Below, one piece after another: positions 1 through 9,010 of a DNA stretch of 41,259 nt (position 1 is the stretch's first letter; every line of letters starts with the position of its first letter). Under the pieces are notes generated by a model. It had not been told where the DNA came from. It ran no database searches and was given only the letters and a program-made list of their open reading frames with translations. The position numbers were made by a program, and so were the translations under genes. Source of the stretch: Oscillospiraceae bacterium (lineage in GTDB: Bacteria; Bacillota; Clostridia; Christensenellales; Aristaeellaceae); NCBI GenBank assembly GCA_031269355.1, contig JAISZG010000045.1, positions 1 to 41,259 of the forward strand, written 5' to 3'.

Positions 1-116
1 GATGAGGCGCAAGGAGCCATGAGGGAGGCGTAGTGGAGCTACGTCGACCGAATGCGCGACGCCGCGATGGATAAAAAGACAGTGCATTCAGACCGAGAGA
101 TTTTTCGAACACGCCC
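1..116 (+). mobile_element. MITE copy A, truncated by the window edge
   Basis: The last 50 bases (67-116) match the reverse complement of the left end of the MITE at 20410-20622 with one mismatch, and bases 1-33 match an internal block of that element (complement of about 20547-20579). The end reads CGAACACGCCC followed by TA, the same outer end as the other copy. The core between the shared blocks differs: about 33 bp here against about 85 bp there. The first 44 bp or so, including the left inverted repeat, lie outside the window. The element has no coding capacity and ends 30 bp before the GH130 start. A TA-targeting Tc1/mariner/IS630-type transposase is the likely mobiliser; this is inferred from the TA flank. 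Confidence 0.75.
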
Positions 117-146
117 TAGTCAGCAATAGGACGGGAGGCGCTTTAT

Positions 147-1157
147 TTGGTGAAAATTATAGGTATCAAGCCGCTGCCAAATATTCCTTGGCAGGAAAGG
201 CCGGAGGGCTGCGGAGACGTAGTGTGGCGGTACTCGAATAATCCTATAGTGCCGCGCGACGCGGTTCCGTGCGCGAATTCTATATTCAATTCGGCGGTCG
301 TTCCGTATCATGGTAAGTTTGCAGGCGTATTCCGCATAGATAACAAGCTGCGCGAAATGCGCATACACTCCGCATCTTCGGAAAACGGGTTTGATTGGAA
401 TATCGATCCGGAGCCGTTTCGCCTGATTAACCCAATGGCGGAGGAAGTCGGCCCGTTCATATATGGGTATGATCCGCGCTGCTGCGAGATAGACGGCGAA
501 TATATTGTGACATGGTGCAACGGATATCACGGGCCTACGATTGGCGTAGCGAAGACGTCGGATTTTAAAACATATACTCAGCTGGAAAATGCGTTCCTTC
601 CGTTTAACAGAAACGGGGTGATGTTTCCGCGAAAAATCGGCGGCAACTACGCGATGCTGTCGCGACCGTCTGATAACGGGCATACGCCTTTTGGAGACGT
701 ATATTATTCCGAAAGCCCCGACCTTACATATTGGGGCAAGCATCGTTTTGTGATGGGCACGTCGCTGGGCTGGCAGTCGACGAAAATAGGCGCGGGACCT
801 ATTCCGATTGAAACCGACGAGGGATGGCTGCTGTTCTACCACGGGGTGCTGACCAGCTGCAATGGCTATGTGTATTCGTTTGGCGCGTGCCTGCTCGATT
901 TGGATAAGCCGTGGAAGGTGATAGCGCGCACGGCGCCGTACTTGATCGCGCCTCAGAAGCCGTATGAACAAATCGGAGACGTGCCAAACGTTGCCTTCCC
1001 ATGCGCCGCGCTGGCGGATTCGCAGACGGGACGCGTCGCTATTTACTATGGCGCGGCGGATACGGTGATATGTTTGGCGTTTTGTAAAGTTGATGAAGTA
1101 ATCGACTTCATTAAGCATAACGATCTGGCGGATGCGCTTAAAGCATATGAAAAGTAA
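147..1157 (+). CDS. GH130-family glycoside phosphorylase (beta-mannoside type)
   Basis: The 336-residue product fits family GH130, five-bladed beta-propeller enzymes that phosphorolyse beta-1,4-mannosides (some members are hydrolases). Family-like stretches are the N-terminal [20 protein letters not shown], then [20 protein letters not shown] and [17 protein letters not shown]. The Asp of YDPR matches the position of the usual catalytic acid. There is no signal peptide, so it should act in the cytoplasm on imported oligosaccharides. The start is TTG at 147, 8 nt after GGAGG at 134-138; GTG at 150 is possible. It converges on the lyase gene at 1244. The upstream neighbour is a MITE end, so any operon partner would be outside the window. 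Exact substrate is not determinable here. Confidence 0.85.
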   Translation: MVKIIGIKPLPNIPWQERPEGCGDVVWRYSNNPIVPRDAVPCANSIFNSAVVPYHGKFAGVFRIDNKLREMRIHSASSENGFDWNIDPEPFRLINPMAEEVGPFIYGYDPRCCEIDGEYIVTWCNGYHGPTIGVAKTSDFKTYTQLENAFLPFNRNGVMFPRKIGGNYAMLSRPSDNGHTPFGDVYYSESPDLTYWGKHRFVMGTSLGWQSTKIGAGPIPIETDEGWLLFYHGVLTSCNGYVYSFGACLLDLDKPWKVIARTAPYLIAPQKPYEQIGDVPNVAFPCAALADSQTGRVAIYYGAADTVICLAFCKVDEVIDFIKHNDLADALKAYEK

Positions 1158-1191
1158 AATATATAATATATGAGATAATTTTCAGCACGGC

Positions 1192-1218
1192 ATAAGGCGG
1201 GGCTATGCCCCGCCTTAT
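1192..1218. terminator. Bidirectional hairpin between convergent genes
   Basis: A 12-bp perfect inverted repeat (1192-1203 and 1207-1218) with a 3-nt loop lies between the stops of GH130 and the lyase. The stem is GC-rich at its core. There is no strong T-run on either side, so it may act as a weak bidirectional terminator or mRNA-protecting hairpin. Its core resembles the dispersed palindromic repeat described elsewhere in this window. Confidence 0.55.
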
Positions 1219-1243
1219 TAGGAACGCCGCCGCTTGCCGCCGG

Positions 1244-3928
1244 TCAGCTTTCGATGATCATCTCGTCCAGGCTGTCTGATATGCATGCGAGCGCGGTGAT
1301 AATATGCGAGCCCCATTGCCCCGATTCATTGCCGGTTACCTGAGGCGGCGCCTCCGTCAATTTGCGTGAAACATGCGGAAGGGATACGTATGTTCGCCTC
1401 ACCGGAACCGGGAACGCGCGTTCGGGGATGGGGGTGTCGATAGAGAGCAGCGTCTCCCAGGTTAGTTTTGCTAGAGCGGAATCCCCGGAGATGGCCGCAG
1501 CCTGCGCGACAGGTCCTGACATCATCAACGGAACGAAGGGCTTGCGTTGGTTTGCAAACATGCCGAGCGGGATATCCCATGCGCGCAGCATATCAGCGGC
1601 GTTTACGCCGGGACTGAATATCAGCCCCATATCCGCGTAGCGAGCCTTGAGCGTCTCGTCCGCCAGCGTTGTGTATATCTCCGGCCATACATAATCCGCG
1701 CCGAAACAATAATTGAAATGTTCCACGGGATCGACGTCGCACAGCGTCATATCAACCGTGTCGGGATCGTACAGCCACACCGTGCGCGCGACCATAATTC
1801 CTGGTTTCATTATCTGAGAGAGCATCTTTAGCAGGCGGTCGCGATAGCGCGTATCCTCGAATCGCTCCCAGCGAGTGAGCCAGTTGGACGCGATGGCCAT
1901 TAGATCGGGGCCGAGCCGCATATGGCAGCGACCATCTGGTTCGGGCGTATAATACGCGCGCAGCGGATCGACGCGCGCGATCGCCTTGTCGCTGTCGCGC
2001 TGATCGTCCATTATATCCCCGACGCGGCCGTCGCCCGTCAGATAATAATAAACCTTATGAAGGGCAGACATGCCGATGCGCCCTTCCTTGCATCCGCATC
2101 CCCAATGGATTACGTTGTGGCGGCTGCCAAGCCCCTTGTAATCGCCAAGGTGATACAGGTCGACTTCGCTCGTGTGTCGGGTCATCGCCTCAGCCCACTC
2201 GAAATAATCTTCTGATGCGGGGCTTTGCCCCGCCGCCCCGAACGGAGCGGGACTTCGTCCCGCGCCCTGGCGTCCGGAGCGAAGAAACGCGTACCACAAC
2301 CATAGATTTGGCACAAGCTCTGTGTTCTGCCAGCCGTATCCGCCAAAATCGTACCGCCAATTGTGCCGCTCTGGATCATATGTATGGCGTATGTCTCCGT
2401 AATCCCAGAAGCCGTACCAGTCGCGCAATTCGCGCTCTTCCTTATAATATATAAGCAGCGCGTCCAGCGCGTCCTCAACGAACGCGCGGTTCGGCGTGCT
2501 GCGATCCACCGGCGACCACACTGCGCCGAGCACGCCTGTCGACGGATAATAAGCCGCGTCTGCCAGCAGCAGGTTTGGACGCTGGCACGACTTCGCCCAA
2601 TCTATCAGTTCGACGTTGCCTGGAAACGCGTCGCACGCCCATACGGTAAGCTCGTTCGTATTGCCGATACCGTACGCGCTTGAACGCATTTCTTCGAATC
2701 CCTCGTAGCATGCTTCGACATGCGTGCGATTATCGTATCTGCGCATATCCATAGCAGGCGCGGTTGGGCTGTGGAACCATGCGCGCACGGTTCCGGTATC
2801 GGAAAGCATGCCGACCGCTTCAAGCGCGGATGGGAACTTCTGCCAGAAATCCTTGCGGAATACGGCTAGTCCGCCTTCTGATCCTCCCGCGTACAGCGCG
2901 CCTAGCGATCTTCCGCCGGTATCGGCGCGAACCCAGGTGAACGCGTCGCCGCACCGCTTCGCTATATCATATCTCGCGCTGCTGTGCTGGGTGATACGGA
3001 ACGCGTCCCACTCGGTCATGTCGTTTAGCATTGTCTGCGCGTCGATGAAGTTCGAGCGCCCGTCAAGCTGCGCGCGATAAGCGTCAAGATATCCCGCCGC
3101 GTTCTGCCTAACCCAAAGCGATTTGGGGGATTCGCTAAATAGTCCGTCTTCGCCAGCGATGCGCACGTGCCTATTTATCGCCGCGCCGCGAAGAGGAACG
3201 TCGAACTCCAAACCCAGCCCGCATATGAAATCCTCTTCTTCGCGTCCGTCGAATATGAAAGTATGAACCATTCGAATCTGCGGCTGACCGGCATAGAAAT
3301 ACAACCGAAGATCGAACGTCAGCCACTTTCGCTCGCGGCTTGTCGTGCGCAGCGCGCTAGTTTCTCCAACGTGGCTGCCGCGCAGGCGAACGACCGCGCG
3401 GACGGGGCCGTATTCCTCCACTACCGCGTGGTACGCTTTGCCATGGAACTTTTCTCGCTGGTATATGGTTTTGTTGTCGCCCTGCGGGAAGCGCTGTTCG
3501 CTGATAGCTACAAGCCGTACGCCGCTGCACAGCGCCTTGCCGTCACTCGAGCGGACGATAGAGCGAATCAGCGGCGATGTTCGAAGGTCGATCGTACAAG
3601 TAACCGCGCCGGTATCCACCGAGATAGAGTCGCTCGATTGCACAACGCGAACGCACGGCGCATCCTGAAGAACGGCAGCGGGTTGGTCGTCGGATAGTAT
3701 AAACGAATTATCCGATGGCAGCACGGCGCTGTGCAGCGTCCATTTAACGGAACCGTCCGGCCAATATGCGAGGGCGCGCGTCTGAGTAGGAAAGATAGTT
3801 CCGTCCGCCGCCTTTAATGCAGGCGAGGTATGCGAGTCGCCGCGCGAGCGAGTGCCTCTCGCCCAGGGGATTCCAAAGGTTACGCCGCCGGGCTGCGGCG
3901 CGCCAAGGCGGGTCAGTTCGATATCCAT
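1244..3928 (-). CDS. PcRGLX/YetA-like exo-rhamnogalacturonan lyase family protein
   Basis: The 894-residue protein resembles YetA of Bacillus and the PL26 exo-rhamnogalacturonan lyase PcRGLX. The N-terminal beta domain (about 1-240) has the family-type opening LGAPQPGGVTFGIPWARGT and YWPDGSVKWTLHSAVL. The middle and C-terminal parts hold an alpha-barrel-like region with WYGFWDYGDIRHTYD, RHTSEVDLYHLGDYKGLGSR and HNVIHWGCGC. There is no signal peptide, so it probably acts on imported oligosaccharides in the cytoplasm. The start is ATG at 3928 with AGGAG 8 nt upstream. It is divergent from the oligogalacturonate-lyase-like gene with 80 bp between starts, which suggests shared control. Residues 554-572 are an apparent in-frame insertion of a palindromic repeat (see separate entry). 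Enzymatic activity is inferred from family only. Confidence 0.8.
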   Translation of the reverse strand: MDIELTRLGAPQPGGVTFGIPWARGTRSRGDSHTSPALKAADGTIFPTQTRALAYWPDGSVKWTLHSAVLPSDNSFILSDDQPAAVLQDAPCVRVVQSSDSISVDTGAVTCTIDLRTSPLIRSIVRSSDGKALCSGVRLVAISEQRFPQGDNKTIYQREKFHGKAYHAVVEEYGPVRAVVRLRGSHVGETSALRTTSRERKWLTFDLRLYFYAGQPQIRMVHTFIFDGREEEDFICGLGLEFDVPLRGAAINRHVRIAGEDGLFSESPKSLWVRQNAAGYLDAYRAQLDGRSNFIDAQTMLNDMTEWDAFRITQHSSARYDIAKRCGDAFTWVRADTGGRSLGALYAGGSEGGLAVFRKDFWQKFPSALEAVGMLSDTGTVRAWFHSPTAPAMDMRRYDNRTHVEACYEGFEEMRSSAYGIGNTNELTVWACDAFPGNVELIDWAKSCQRPNLLLADAAYYPSTGVLGAVWSPVDRSTPNRAFVEDALDALLIYYKEERELRDWYGFWDYGDIRHTYDPERHNWRYDFGGYGWQNTELVPNLWLWYAFLRSGRQGAGRSPAPFGAAGQSPASEDYFEWAEAMTRHTSEVDLYHLGDYKGLGSRHNVIHWGCGCKEGRIGMSALHKVYYYLTGDGRVGDIMDDQRDSDKAIARVDPLRAYYTPEPDGRCHMRLGPDLMAIASNWLTRWERFEDTRYRDRLLKMLSQIMKPGIMVARTVWLYDPDTVDMTLCDVDPVEHFNYCFGADYVWPEIYTTLADETLKARYADMGLIFSPGVNAADMLRAWDIPLGMFANQRKPFVPLMMSGPVAQAAAISGDSALAKLTWETLLSIDTPIPERAFPVPVRRTYVSLPHVSRKLTEAPPQVTGNESGQWGSHIITALACISDSLDEMIIES
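2213..2269 (-). repeat. Palindromic repeat inserted in frame in the lyase gene (copy a)
   Basis: About 57 bp, rich in short palindromes such as GCGGGGCTTTGCCCCGC and GCGGGACTTCGTCCCGC, split an otherwise family-like sequence. Removing it rejoins LRSGR to EDYFEWAEAMTRHTS, the form expected in YetA-like proteins. It adds 19 codons without a stop, giving a Gly/Ala/Pro/Ser-rich stretch. The sequence resembles intergenic copies at 5289-5341, 20471-20527 and 23030-23080. This parallels the protein-coding palindromic elements known from Rickettsia. The exact boundaries are uncertain by a few bases. Confidence 0.65.
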
Positions 3929-4008
3929 AATTATACTCCTATATTTGTTGCGCGAACCGCTAGTTGGATGTACACTTCAGATATCACACATTCGAACGGG
4001 GGAACGGT

Positions 4009-5037
4009 ATGAACGAACTCACGCTCTACCGCGATCAGGCGACAGGATACGAAGTGCGCCGCTATACGAACGGTCCGGGACGCAACGCAAAGTTGTACTT
4101 TACCACGGAGAACTTTACTCCGGACGATCAATTCTTCTTTTTCAACCGCGAAACCGGAACGGAAGGATTGCCTACCGGCTCGCTTTATAAGGCGCACGTG
4201 GAGACGGGCGAGCTGATTCCGATGGCGGGTCCGGAATACCGGGGATTCGCGATGGATCGATCGGGCGATTTTGGCGTGCTGTGCAAGGACAATATAGTAT
4301 GCCGCCTTAATGTGAATACCGGAGAGATAACGGAACTTGGCGCGCTTCCGGAAGGCGGCAGGATTACGGGACACCTCACCACCGCGTCGTCGGGAAGGAT
4401 CGCGTGCAGCTACCATCTGGCGAATAAGATATTCGCGCTGGTAATACTGGATCCGATTACGGGGAAAAGCGAGGTTGTGTTTCAAAGCGACTACCATTTG
4501 GGGCATGCGCAGATCTGCCCCACGGATGAGAACCTGCTGTTTTTCATCCACGAGACGACCGGAGACGCGCTCCAGCGCACATGGATGTTCGATATCGCCC
4601 AGAGGCGAGAGCGGCCATATTACGTAGAGCAGCCAAACGAGTGGATCACCCACGAGGTATGGTCGGCGGACGGATCGACTATGGCGATTATGAAGCTTCC
4701 CGGCAACATAATCATTGGCGACAAGGACGGACGCCGCTTCGATCTGGTGGCGCATCATGAGCAGCTGCTGCATCCGTGCATATCGCGCGATAAACAGTGG
4801 CTGTGCGCGGATCGCACGAGCTACCTTGGAACAACCGTTCAGGATGCGATAGTTCTTATCAATCCGCGAACCGGTGCGTCGAAGATTCTGTGCCATACCG
4901 GCGCGCCAAAGACGGGCGCGGATCATCAGCATCCGTCGTTCGACTTCTCAGGGGATAGGATTGCGTTCAATTGTCCGGACGAATCCGGAACCGCGCAGGC
5001 GTGCGTGATCGATCTGCGACAGGTAGAACGCCCCTAA
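4009..5037 (+). CDS. Oligogalacturonate lyase-like beta-propeller (PL22 family)
   Basis: The 342-residue product resembles PL22 oligogalacturonate lyases, cytoplasmic metal-dependent seven-bladed propellers that cleave unsaturated or saturated digalacturonate by beta-elimination. Family-like sites in order are GRITGHLTTASSGRIACSYH, GHAQICPTDENLLFFIHE, QRTWMF, PNEWITHEVWSADG and ADHQHPSFDFSGDRIAFN. The His of GHAQ and the HQHP cluster fit the metal ligands, and the His of WITHE fits the catalytic base. I chose ATG 4009 because GGGGGAA (3998-4004) sits just upstream; an earlier ATG at 3964 in the same frame has no such site. No signal peptide is visible. With the divergent YetA-like lyase it forms a pectin-fragment degradation pair. 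Confidence 0.8.
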   Translation: MNELTLYRDQATGYEVRRYTNGPGRNAKLYFTTENFTPDDQFFFFNRETGTEGLPTGSLYKAHVETGELIPMAGPEYRGFAMDRSGDFGVLCKDNIVCRLNVNTGEITELGALPEGGRITGHLTTASSGRIACSYHLANKIFALVILDPITGKSEVVFQSDYHLGHAQICPTDENLLFFIHETTGDALQRTWMFDIAQRRERPYYVEQPNEWITHEVWSADGSTMAIMKLPGNIIIGDKDGRRFDLVAHHEQLLHPCISRDKQWLCADRTSYLGTTVQDAIVLINPRTGASKILCHTGAPKTGADHQHPSFDFSGDRIAFNCPDESGTAQACVIDLRQVERP

Positions 5038-5411
5038 ACATACGCCGCCTTGGTTATACTAGCATAGGTTGAAAAGCTTTGCAAGCGCTCCCGGATTTTT
5101 GGCGAAGCAAGAAATCCGCAGAAAAACCGAGCAGGAAGCCGGGTGAAAATTCGGGAGCGTCATCGATGCTTATAATATAGTTTATATATGTTATTATTAA
5201 TGTGCGCGATGCTGGACAACGCTGCGCGCTCCATGTAAAATACTTCCGGATACGGGATGCAAAGCAATTTCCACTTCGTTCAATTAGCGCGGTGCTCTGC
5301 CCCGACGCCCCGAATGAGGTGGAGCTGCCCCCACACCTGCGGTCGTTGATCATCCGACGGCGCGGTTCGTCCTGCGATGTATAGAACGCGCGCTGCAAGG
5401 GAGACGCAGAT
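5038..5411. other. Non-coding gap between PL22-like gene and MFS gene
   Basis: No gene is visible in these 374 nt. It holds a distant inverted repeat (5086-5093 with 5152-5159) whose 58-nt spacer argues against a classical terminator, a TATAAT at 5171-5176 without a convincing -35, and copy b of the palindromic repeat at 5289-5341. Confidence 0.5.
5289..5341 (+). repeat. Palindromic repeat, intergenic copy b
   Basis: This stretch shares the order CTCTGCCCCGACGCCCCGAA, then GGAGCTGC, then a C-rich end with copy c inside the MITE at 20471-20527. It lies in the leader of the MFS gene, about 70 nt before the start codon. It is a degenerate member of the same family as the copy in the lyase gene. 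Confidence 0.5.
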
Positions 5412-6896
5412 ATGTTTCAAACACGGCGTCGGAGGAAGTTTAATCTTTCTGCGCATCTGTTCGACAGCGCCGGCATGAGCGATTCCCTGCGGCGCAGCCT
5501 TTTTTATGTGATTCTGTCCGTAGCGTTCGGAAGCGTCAACGGTATTGTGACGACCGGCGCCGCATGGACGGGCTTTTTGCGCAAAATAGGCGCGGACGCT
5601 TTCGCGCTGGGTATACTGACCGCGATACCGGTAGCGGCTAACAGCATACAAGTTTTTATATCATATGCGATTGAGCGAACGGGCAAGCGCCGCGAGCTGT
5701 TTTTATGGGCGGGAATTATCGGTAGATTCCTTTGGGCGCCGATTGGCTTGATACCTTTTTTTATACCGATGAGCCCGGAAATGCTGCGGGTGGCGATAGT
5801 TATGCTGTTCGTCGCGGTATGTTCCTGCTCGAACGCGGTCATTTCCGTAGGCTTTTATTCGTTGGTAACAGATATAGTGCCAATGCGCATTCGCGGGCGC
5901 TATTTCAGCGCGCGCTCCGCAGTGTCCCTGGTAGTCGCCGTGGTTACAGGCGTGCTTATCAGCTTGCTCATCGATCATACGTCCGGATATGTCGGCTACA
6001 CGATCGCGCTTGTTCTAGCGGGCGTATTCGGCGCGCTGGATATCGCATGCTACCTTCGCGTAGATTGGCCGAAGATGAAGCGCCCGGAAGGCCGCCAGCC
6101 GTCGCTTCCGCGCATGATAGCCTCGGTATGGAAGCATCGAGATTTCAGGAATATTACGCTGATGATGCTGTTCTGGGGATTTGCGGTTAATATAGCGGCG
6201 CCGTTCTATAATGTGTATATGATTGAAGTAGTTAAGATGTCATATACGCAAATCACGCTTATCAACCAGGTTCTGCCAAACGTTATCGCCGTATTCATAA
6301 TCGCCTGGTGGGGGCGGCAAATGGATGACTACGGCAACAAACCCGTTATGCAAACGACGGGTTTATTTACTATGATATATCCGCTGCTTTGGCTGTTCAC
6401 GGGCGCGAATGTTTTCTGGATGCTGATCGCGCTGAATCTGCTAAGCGGCCTTTTATCCAACGCGTTTGATTTGGGCGCGCAGAATCTGTATCTTAACGCC
6501 GCGCCTGATACGAATCGTTCGATGTTTATATCCGTTTACTTTGCTTGTACGCAGCTGCTGGGCAACGCGGTTTCCAGCGCGGTTGGCGGCTGGCTGCTGC
6601 AGAACGTCACCCCTTTGATGGAGCGTTGGAACTGGAAGCTTTTTGGATTGCCGATGACGCGATATCATTATATATTCCTGTTCTCTGGAATACTTAGAAT
6701 GGCGATGATTCTGTTTATGCTGCCGGTTGTGCGGGAGGACGGCAGCCAGCCTATGCGCGCGCTGCTTGCGGATTCGTCCAGAGGCATTTATTCGAGCTTT
6801 GCTCGTGGAGCTCGCGGAATTTGGATAGTGGCGCAGCGACGCCGCGCGCATAAAGCGATTCGCAGATCGGAATCGGATGATAGCGGTAATAAGTAA
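5412..6896 (+). CDS. MFS transporter
   Basis: The 494-residue protein has about twelve hydrophobic segments from residue 25 to 460, with a central hydrophilic loop after RVDWPKMKRPEGRQP at mid-length, as in major facilitator proteins. A conserved-looking cytoplasmic loop is VPMRIRGRYFSARSA between segments 4 and 5. The last 40 residues are basic and cytoplasmic. The start is ATG at 5412 with AAGGGA upstream; a later ATG at 5475 lacks a ribosome binding site. The gene follows the PL22-like lyase on the same strand, so it may import oligouronides or rhamnogalacturonan fragments. Substrate is inferred only from context. Confidence 0.85.
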   Translation: MFQTRRRRKFNLSAHLFDSAGMSDSLRRSLFYVILSVAFGSVNGIVTTGAAWTGFLRKIGADAFALGILTAIPVAANSIQVFISYAIERTGKRRELFLWAGIIGRFLWAPIGLIPFFIPMSPEMLRVAIVMLFVAVCSCSNAVISVGFYSLVTDIVPMRIRGRYFSARSAVSLVVAVVTGVLISLLIDHTSGYVGYTIALVLAGVFGALDIACYLRVDWPKMKRPEGRQPSLPRMIASVWKHRDFRNITLMMLFWGFAVNIAAPFYNVYMIEVVKMSYTQITLINQVLPNVIAVFIIAWWGRQMDDYGNKPVMQTTGLFTMIYPLLWLFTGANVFWMLIALNLLSGLLSNAFDLGAQNLYLNAAPDTNRSMFISVYFACTQLLGNAVSSAVGGWLLQNVTPLMERWNWKLFGLPMTRYHYIFLFSGILRMAMILFMLPVVREDGSQPMRALLADSSRGIYSSFARGARGIWIVAQRRRAHKAIRRSESDDSGNK

Positions 6897-6951
6897 ATCG
6901 TTAGTAATAGTAAATAATGTTTATGATTCATCAAATCAAGGGAGGTATCCT

Positions 6952-8784
6952 ATGTCTGCCGAGGTAAAAGCTGCCGCCGCGAAGGAACGTTCCGCTATAG
7001 ACCCGCAATGGAAGTGGCGTTTGGAGGATATATTCGAATCGAACGACGCGTGGGACGAGCAGTTTCAATTGGTAACCGCCGCGCTGCCGGAGCTTGAACG
7101 CGCGGTTGCGGGAGTAGCCGCCGCCGCGCACGATAAATCCGCGCTGCGTGCGGCGGTTCTTAATGCGCTTAGCTCGATGTACGGCGTGCAGGAGAATATG
7201 TTCAGCCTATTTTCGTACGCGCGCATGCGAAGGGACGAGGATAACCGCGTATCGCGGTATCAAGGGCTGGTGCAGCGCGCGGAATCGCTTGCGACGGAAA
7301 TCAGCGCGTGTGCCGCCGCGCTAAAGCCCGCGCTTCTCGCGCTGCCGGAAGGCACGCTGGAGACATATATAGACGATCCGGAATTCGCTGATTATGATAA
7401 AGCGCTGCGCGACGCGCTGCGAGCGCGCCCGCACACGCTTTTGGCGGAGCAGGAGAAACTGATCGCGCAGGCTGGGGAAATATTCAGCGCGCCGTCCAAC
7501 ATATTCGATATGCTGTCAGACGCCGATATGAAATTTCCGACCATTCTGGACGAAGAGGGGAACCCGGTGGAAGTTACCGACGCGAAGTACGGCACGTTCG
7601 TCGAAAGCCGCGACCGCCGCGTGCGCAGAGAGGCGTACGAGGCGCATAACGGAGCGTATAAGGCGTTTGGAAACACGATTGCCGCCGCGTATGCCGCCAG
7701 CGTTAAGGTCGATCAATATTACGCGCGGACTCATAAATATGAAAGCGCGCTCGCAGCGTCTCTCGAACCCAATGGCATACCCCTGTCCGTATATGACGAA
7801 CTGATCCGCGCGGTGCGCGCGCATCTGCCGTCGCTTGCGAAATATATGAAGGTCCGCGCAAAAGCGCTCGGCGTTGAAGAGCTGCATTTGTATGATCAAT
7901 ATGTAAACCTGGAAAGCGGTTTTAGCGTGAAGCTGCCGTATCCGGAAGGCTTTGAGTTGGTTATGCAAGCGCTCGCGCCTCTGGGCGCCGCATATGTTGA
8001 TATGCTTCGCGGCGCCTACAAATCCGGCTGGATCGATGTGTATGAGAATGCTGGCAAATCAAGCGGCGCGTACTCATGGGGAACCTACCGCACGCATCCG
8101 TTCGTGCTTCTTAACTATGACGACGGAAGTTATAGCGATATATCTACTATTGCTCACGAACTCGGACATTCTATGCATACGCAGTTCTCGCGGACAAACC
8201 AACCGTTCGCGAAAGCGGAGTATGAGCTGTTTACAGCGGAAGTAGCGTCGACGGTTAATGAGATATTATTATCGATATATATGCAAAATAAATATAATGA
8301 TACAACTGCGAGAAGGTTTCTGATAGGTGAACTGCTGAACGGGTTTAGAGGCACCGTATTCCGCCAGACTATGTTCGCGGAGTTCGAGAAGGAATCGCAC
8401 TCGATGTCCGAGCGAGGCGAACCGCTTACGTGCGAGTCGCTAACCGAAATGTATAAAGCGCTCAATGAGACTTACTATGGAGAGGCTGTCGTCATAGACG
8501 AGATAGTCGGCGCGGAGTGGATGCGCATTCCGCATTTTTACCGCGCGTTTTATGTTTATCAATACGCTACCGGATATTCCGCCGCCGCGTTCATTGCGCG
8601 CAGGATTCTGCGCGAGGGGCAGCCGGCGGTAGACGATTACTTCCGGTTCCTTAAGGCGGGCGGATCGCTCCCACCGATTGACGCGCTGCGCTTGGCGGGC
8701 GTCGATATGGCCAAAAAGGAAGCGGTGGATGAAGCGCTCAATTGGTTTGACGAACTGGTTGAGGAGTATGCGGGTATGTTTTGA
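6952..8784 (+). CDS. pepF: Oligoendopeptidase F (M3 family zinc metallopeptidase)
   Basis: The 610-residue protein matches PepF-type M3B peptidases, cytoplasmic enzymes that cut short peptides. The zinc motif HELGH is at residues 402-406 within STIAHELGHSMHTQFS, and the third ligand region follows in FTAEVASTVNEILLS. N-terminal features such as QWKWRLEDIFESNDAW and the C-terminal YQYATGYSAAAFIARRIL fit the family, and length is normal. ATG 6952 follows GGGAGG closely; the frame is open further upstream into the end of the MFS gene, but without a start signal. The spacing to the MFS gene is 55 nt. No tie to the pectin genes is implied. Confidence 0.95.
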   Translation: MSAEVKAAAAKERSAIDPQWKWRLEDIFESNDAWDEQFQLVTAALPELERAVAGVAAAAHDKSALRAAVLNALSSMYGVQENMFSLFSYARMRRDEDNRVSRYQGLVQRAESLATEISACAAALKPALLALPEGTLETYIDDPEFADYDKALRDALRARPHTLLAEQEKLIAQAGEIFSAPSNIFDMLSDADMKFPTILDEEGNPVEVTDAKYGTFVESRDRRVRREAYEAHNGAYKAFGNTIAAAYAASVKVDQYYARTHKYESALAASLEPNGIPLSVYDELIRAVRAHLPSLAKYMKVRAKALGVEELHLYDQYVNLESGFSVKLPYPEGFELVMQALAPLGAAYVDMLRGAYKSGWIDVYENAGKSSGAYSWGTYRTHPFVLLNYDDGSYSDISTIAHELGHSMHTQFSRTNQPFAKAEYELFTAEVASTVNEILLSIYMQNKYNDTTARRFLIGELLNGFRGTVFRQTMFAEFEKESHSMSERGEPLTCESLTEMYKALNETYYGEAVVIDEIVGAEWMRIPHFYRAFYVYQYATGYSAAAFIARRILREGQPAVDDYFRFLKAGGSLPPIDALRLAGVDMAKKEAVDEALNWFDELVEEYAGMF

Positions 8785-8797
8785 GAAAAGCCAAGCC

Positions 8798-8832
8798 GTT
8801 GATCTCCAAAGGGAACTCTTTTGGAGATCAAC
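8798..8832 (+). terminator. Hairpin after pepF
   Basis: A perfect 13-bp inverted repeat (8798-8810 and 8820-8832) with a 9-nt loop begins 13 nt after the pepF stop codon. No T-run follows, so it may be a Rho-independent terminator of poor form or a 3'-end protecting hairpin. The rest of 8833-8940 shows no gene. Confidence 0.55.
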
Positions 8833-8941
8833 TATGGTTATGAAGTGTGGTTATGAAGCCGACGAACCGTCGCGCGAAATATGGAGCATTCGGTTGATCA
8901 CGCTGGACTAGATAACGCCACCGCCAACTATGAACAAAGCG

Positions 8942-8979
8942 GAACCGCGCCCCTGCCCGCGTTTGCCGCGCGGCGGTTC
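8942..8979 (-). terminator. Candidate terminator after fusA
   Basis: A GC-rich inverted repeat (GAACCGC at 8942-8948 and GCGGTTC at 8973-8979, with additional internal pairing) lies about 30 nt beyond the fusA stop. The minus-strand 3' flank is only weakly T-rich (CCGCTTTGTT). It is the best candidate for fusA termination in this gap. Confidence 0.4.
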
Positions 8980-9010
8980 TGCGATGGCGCAGGCGGCGCG
9001 CGGCTGAATA

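Noticed and set aside
3167-3697. 176-codon frame opposite the YetA-like lyase gene
   Set aside because: It is a shadow of the real gene in another frame, with no start signal or recognisable domain.
5079-5093. Possible catabolite-repression (cre) site TTGCAAGCGCTCCCG after the PL22-like gene
   Set aside because: It matches the centre of the consensus but not the final position, and it lies downstream of a gene and far from a recognisable promoter.
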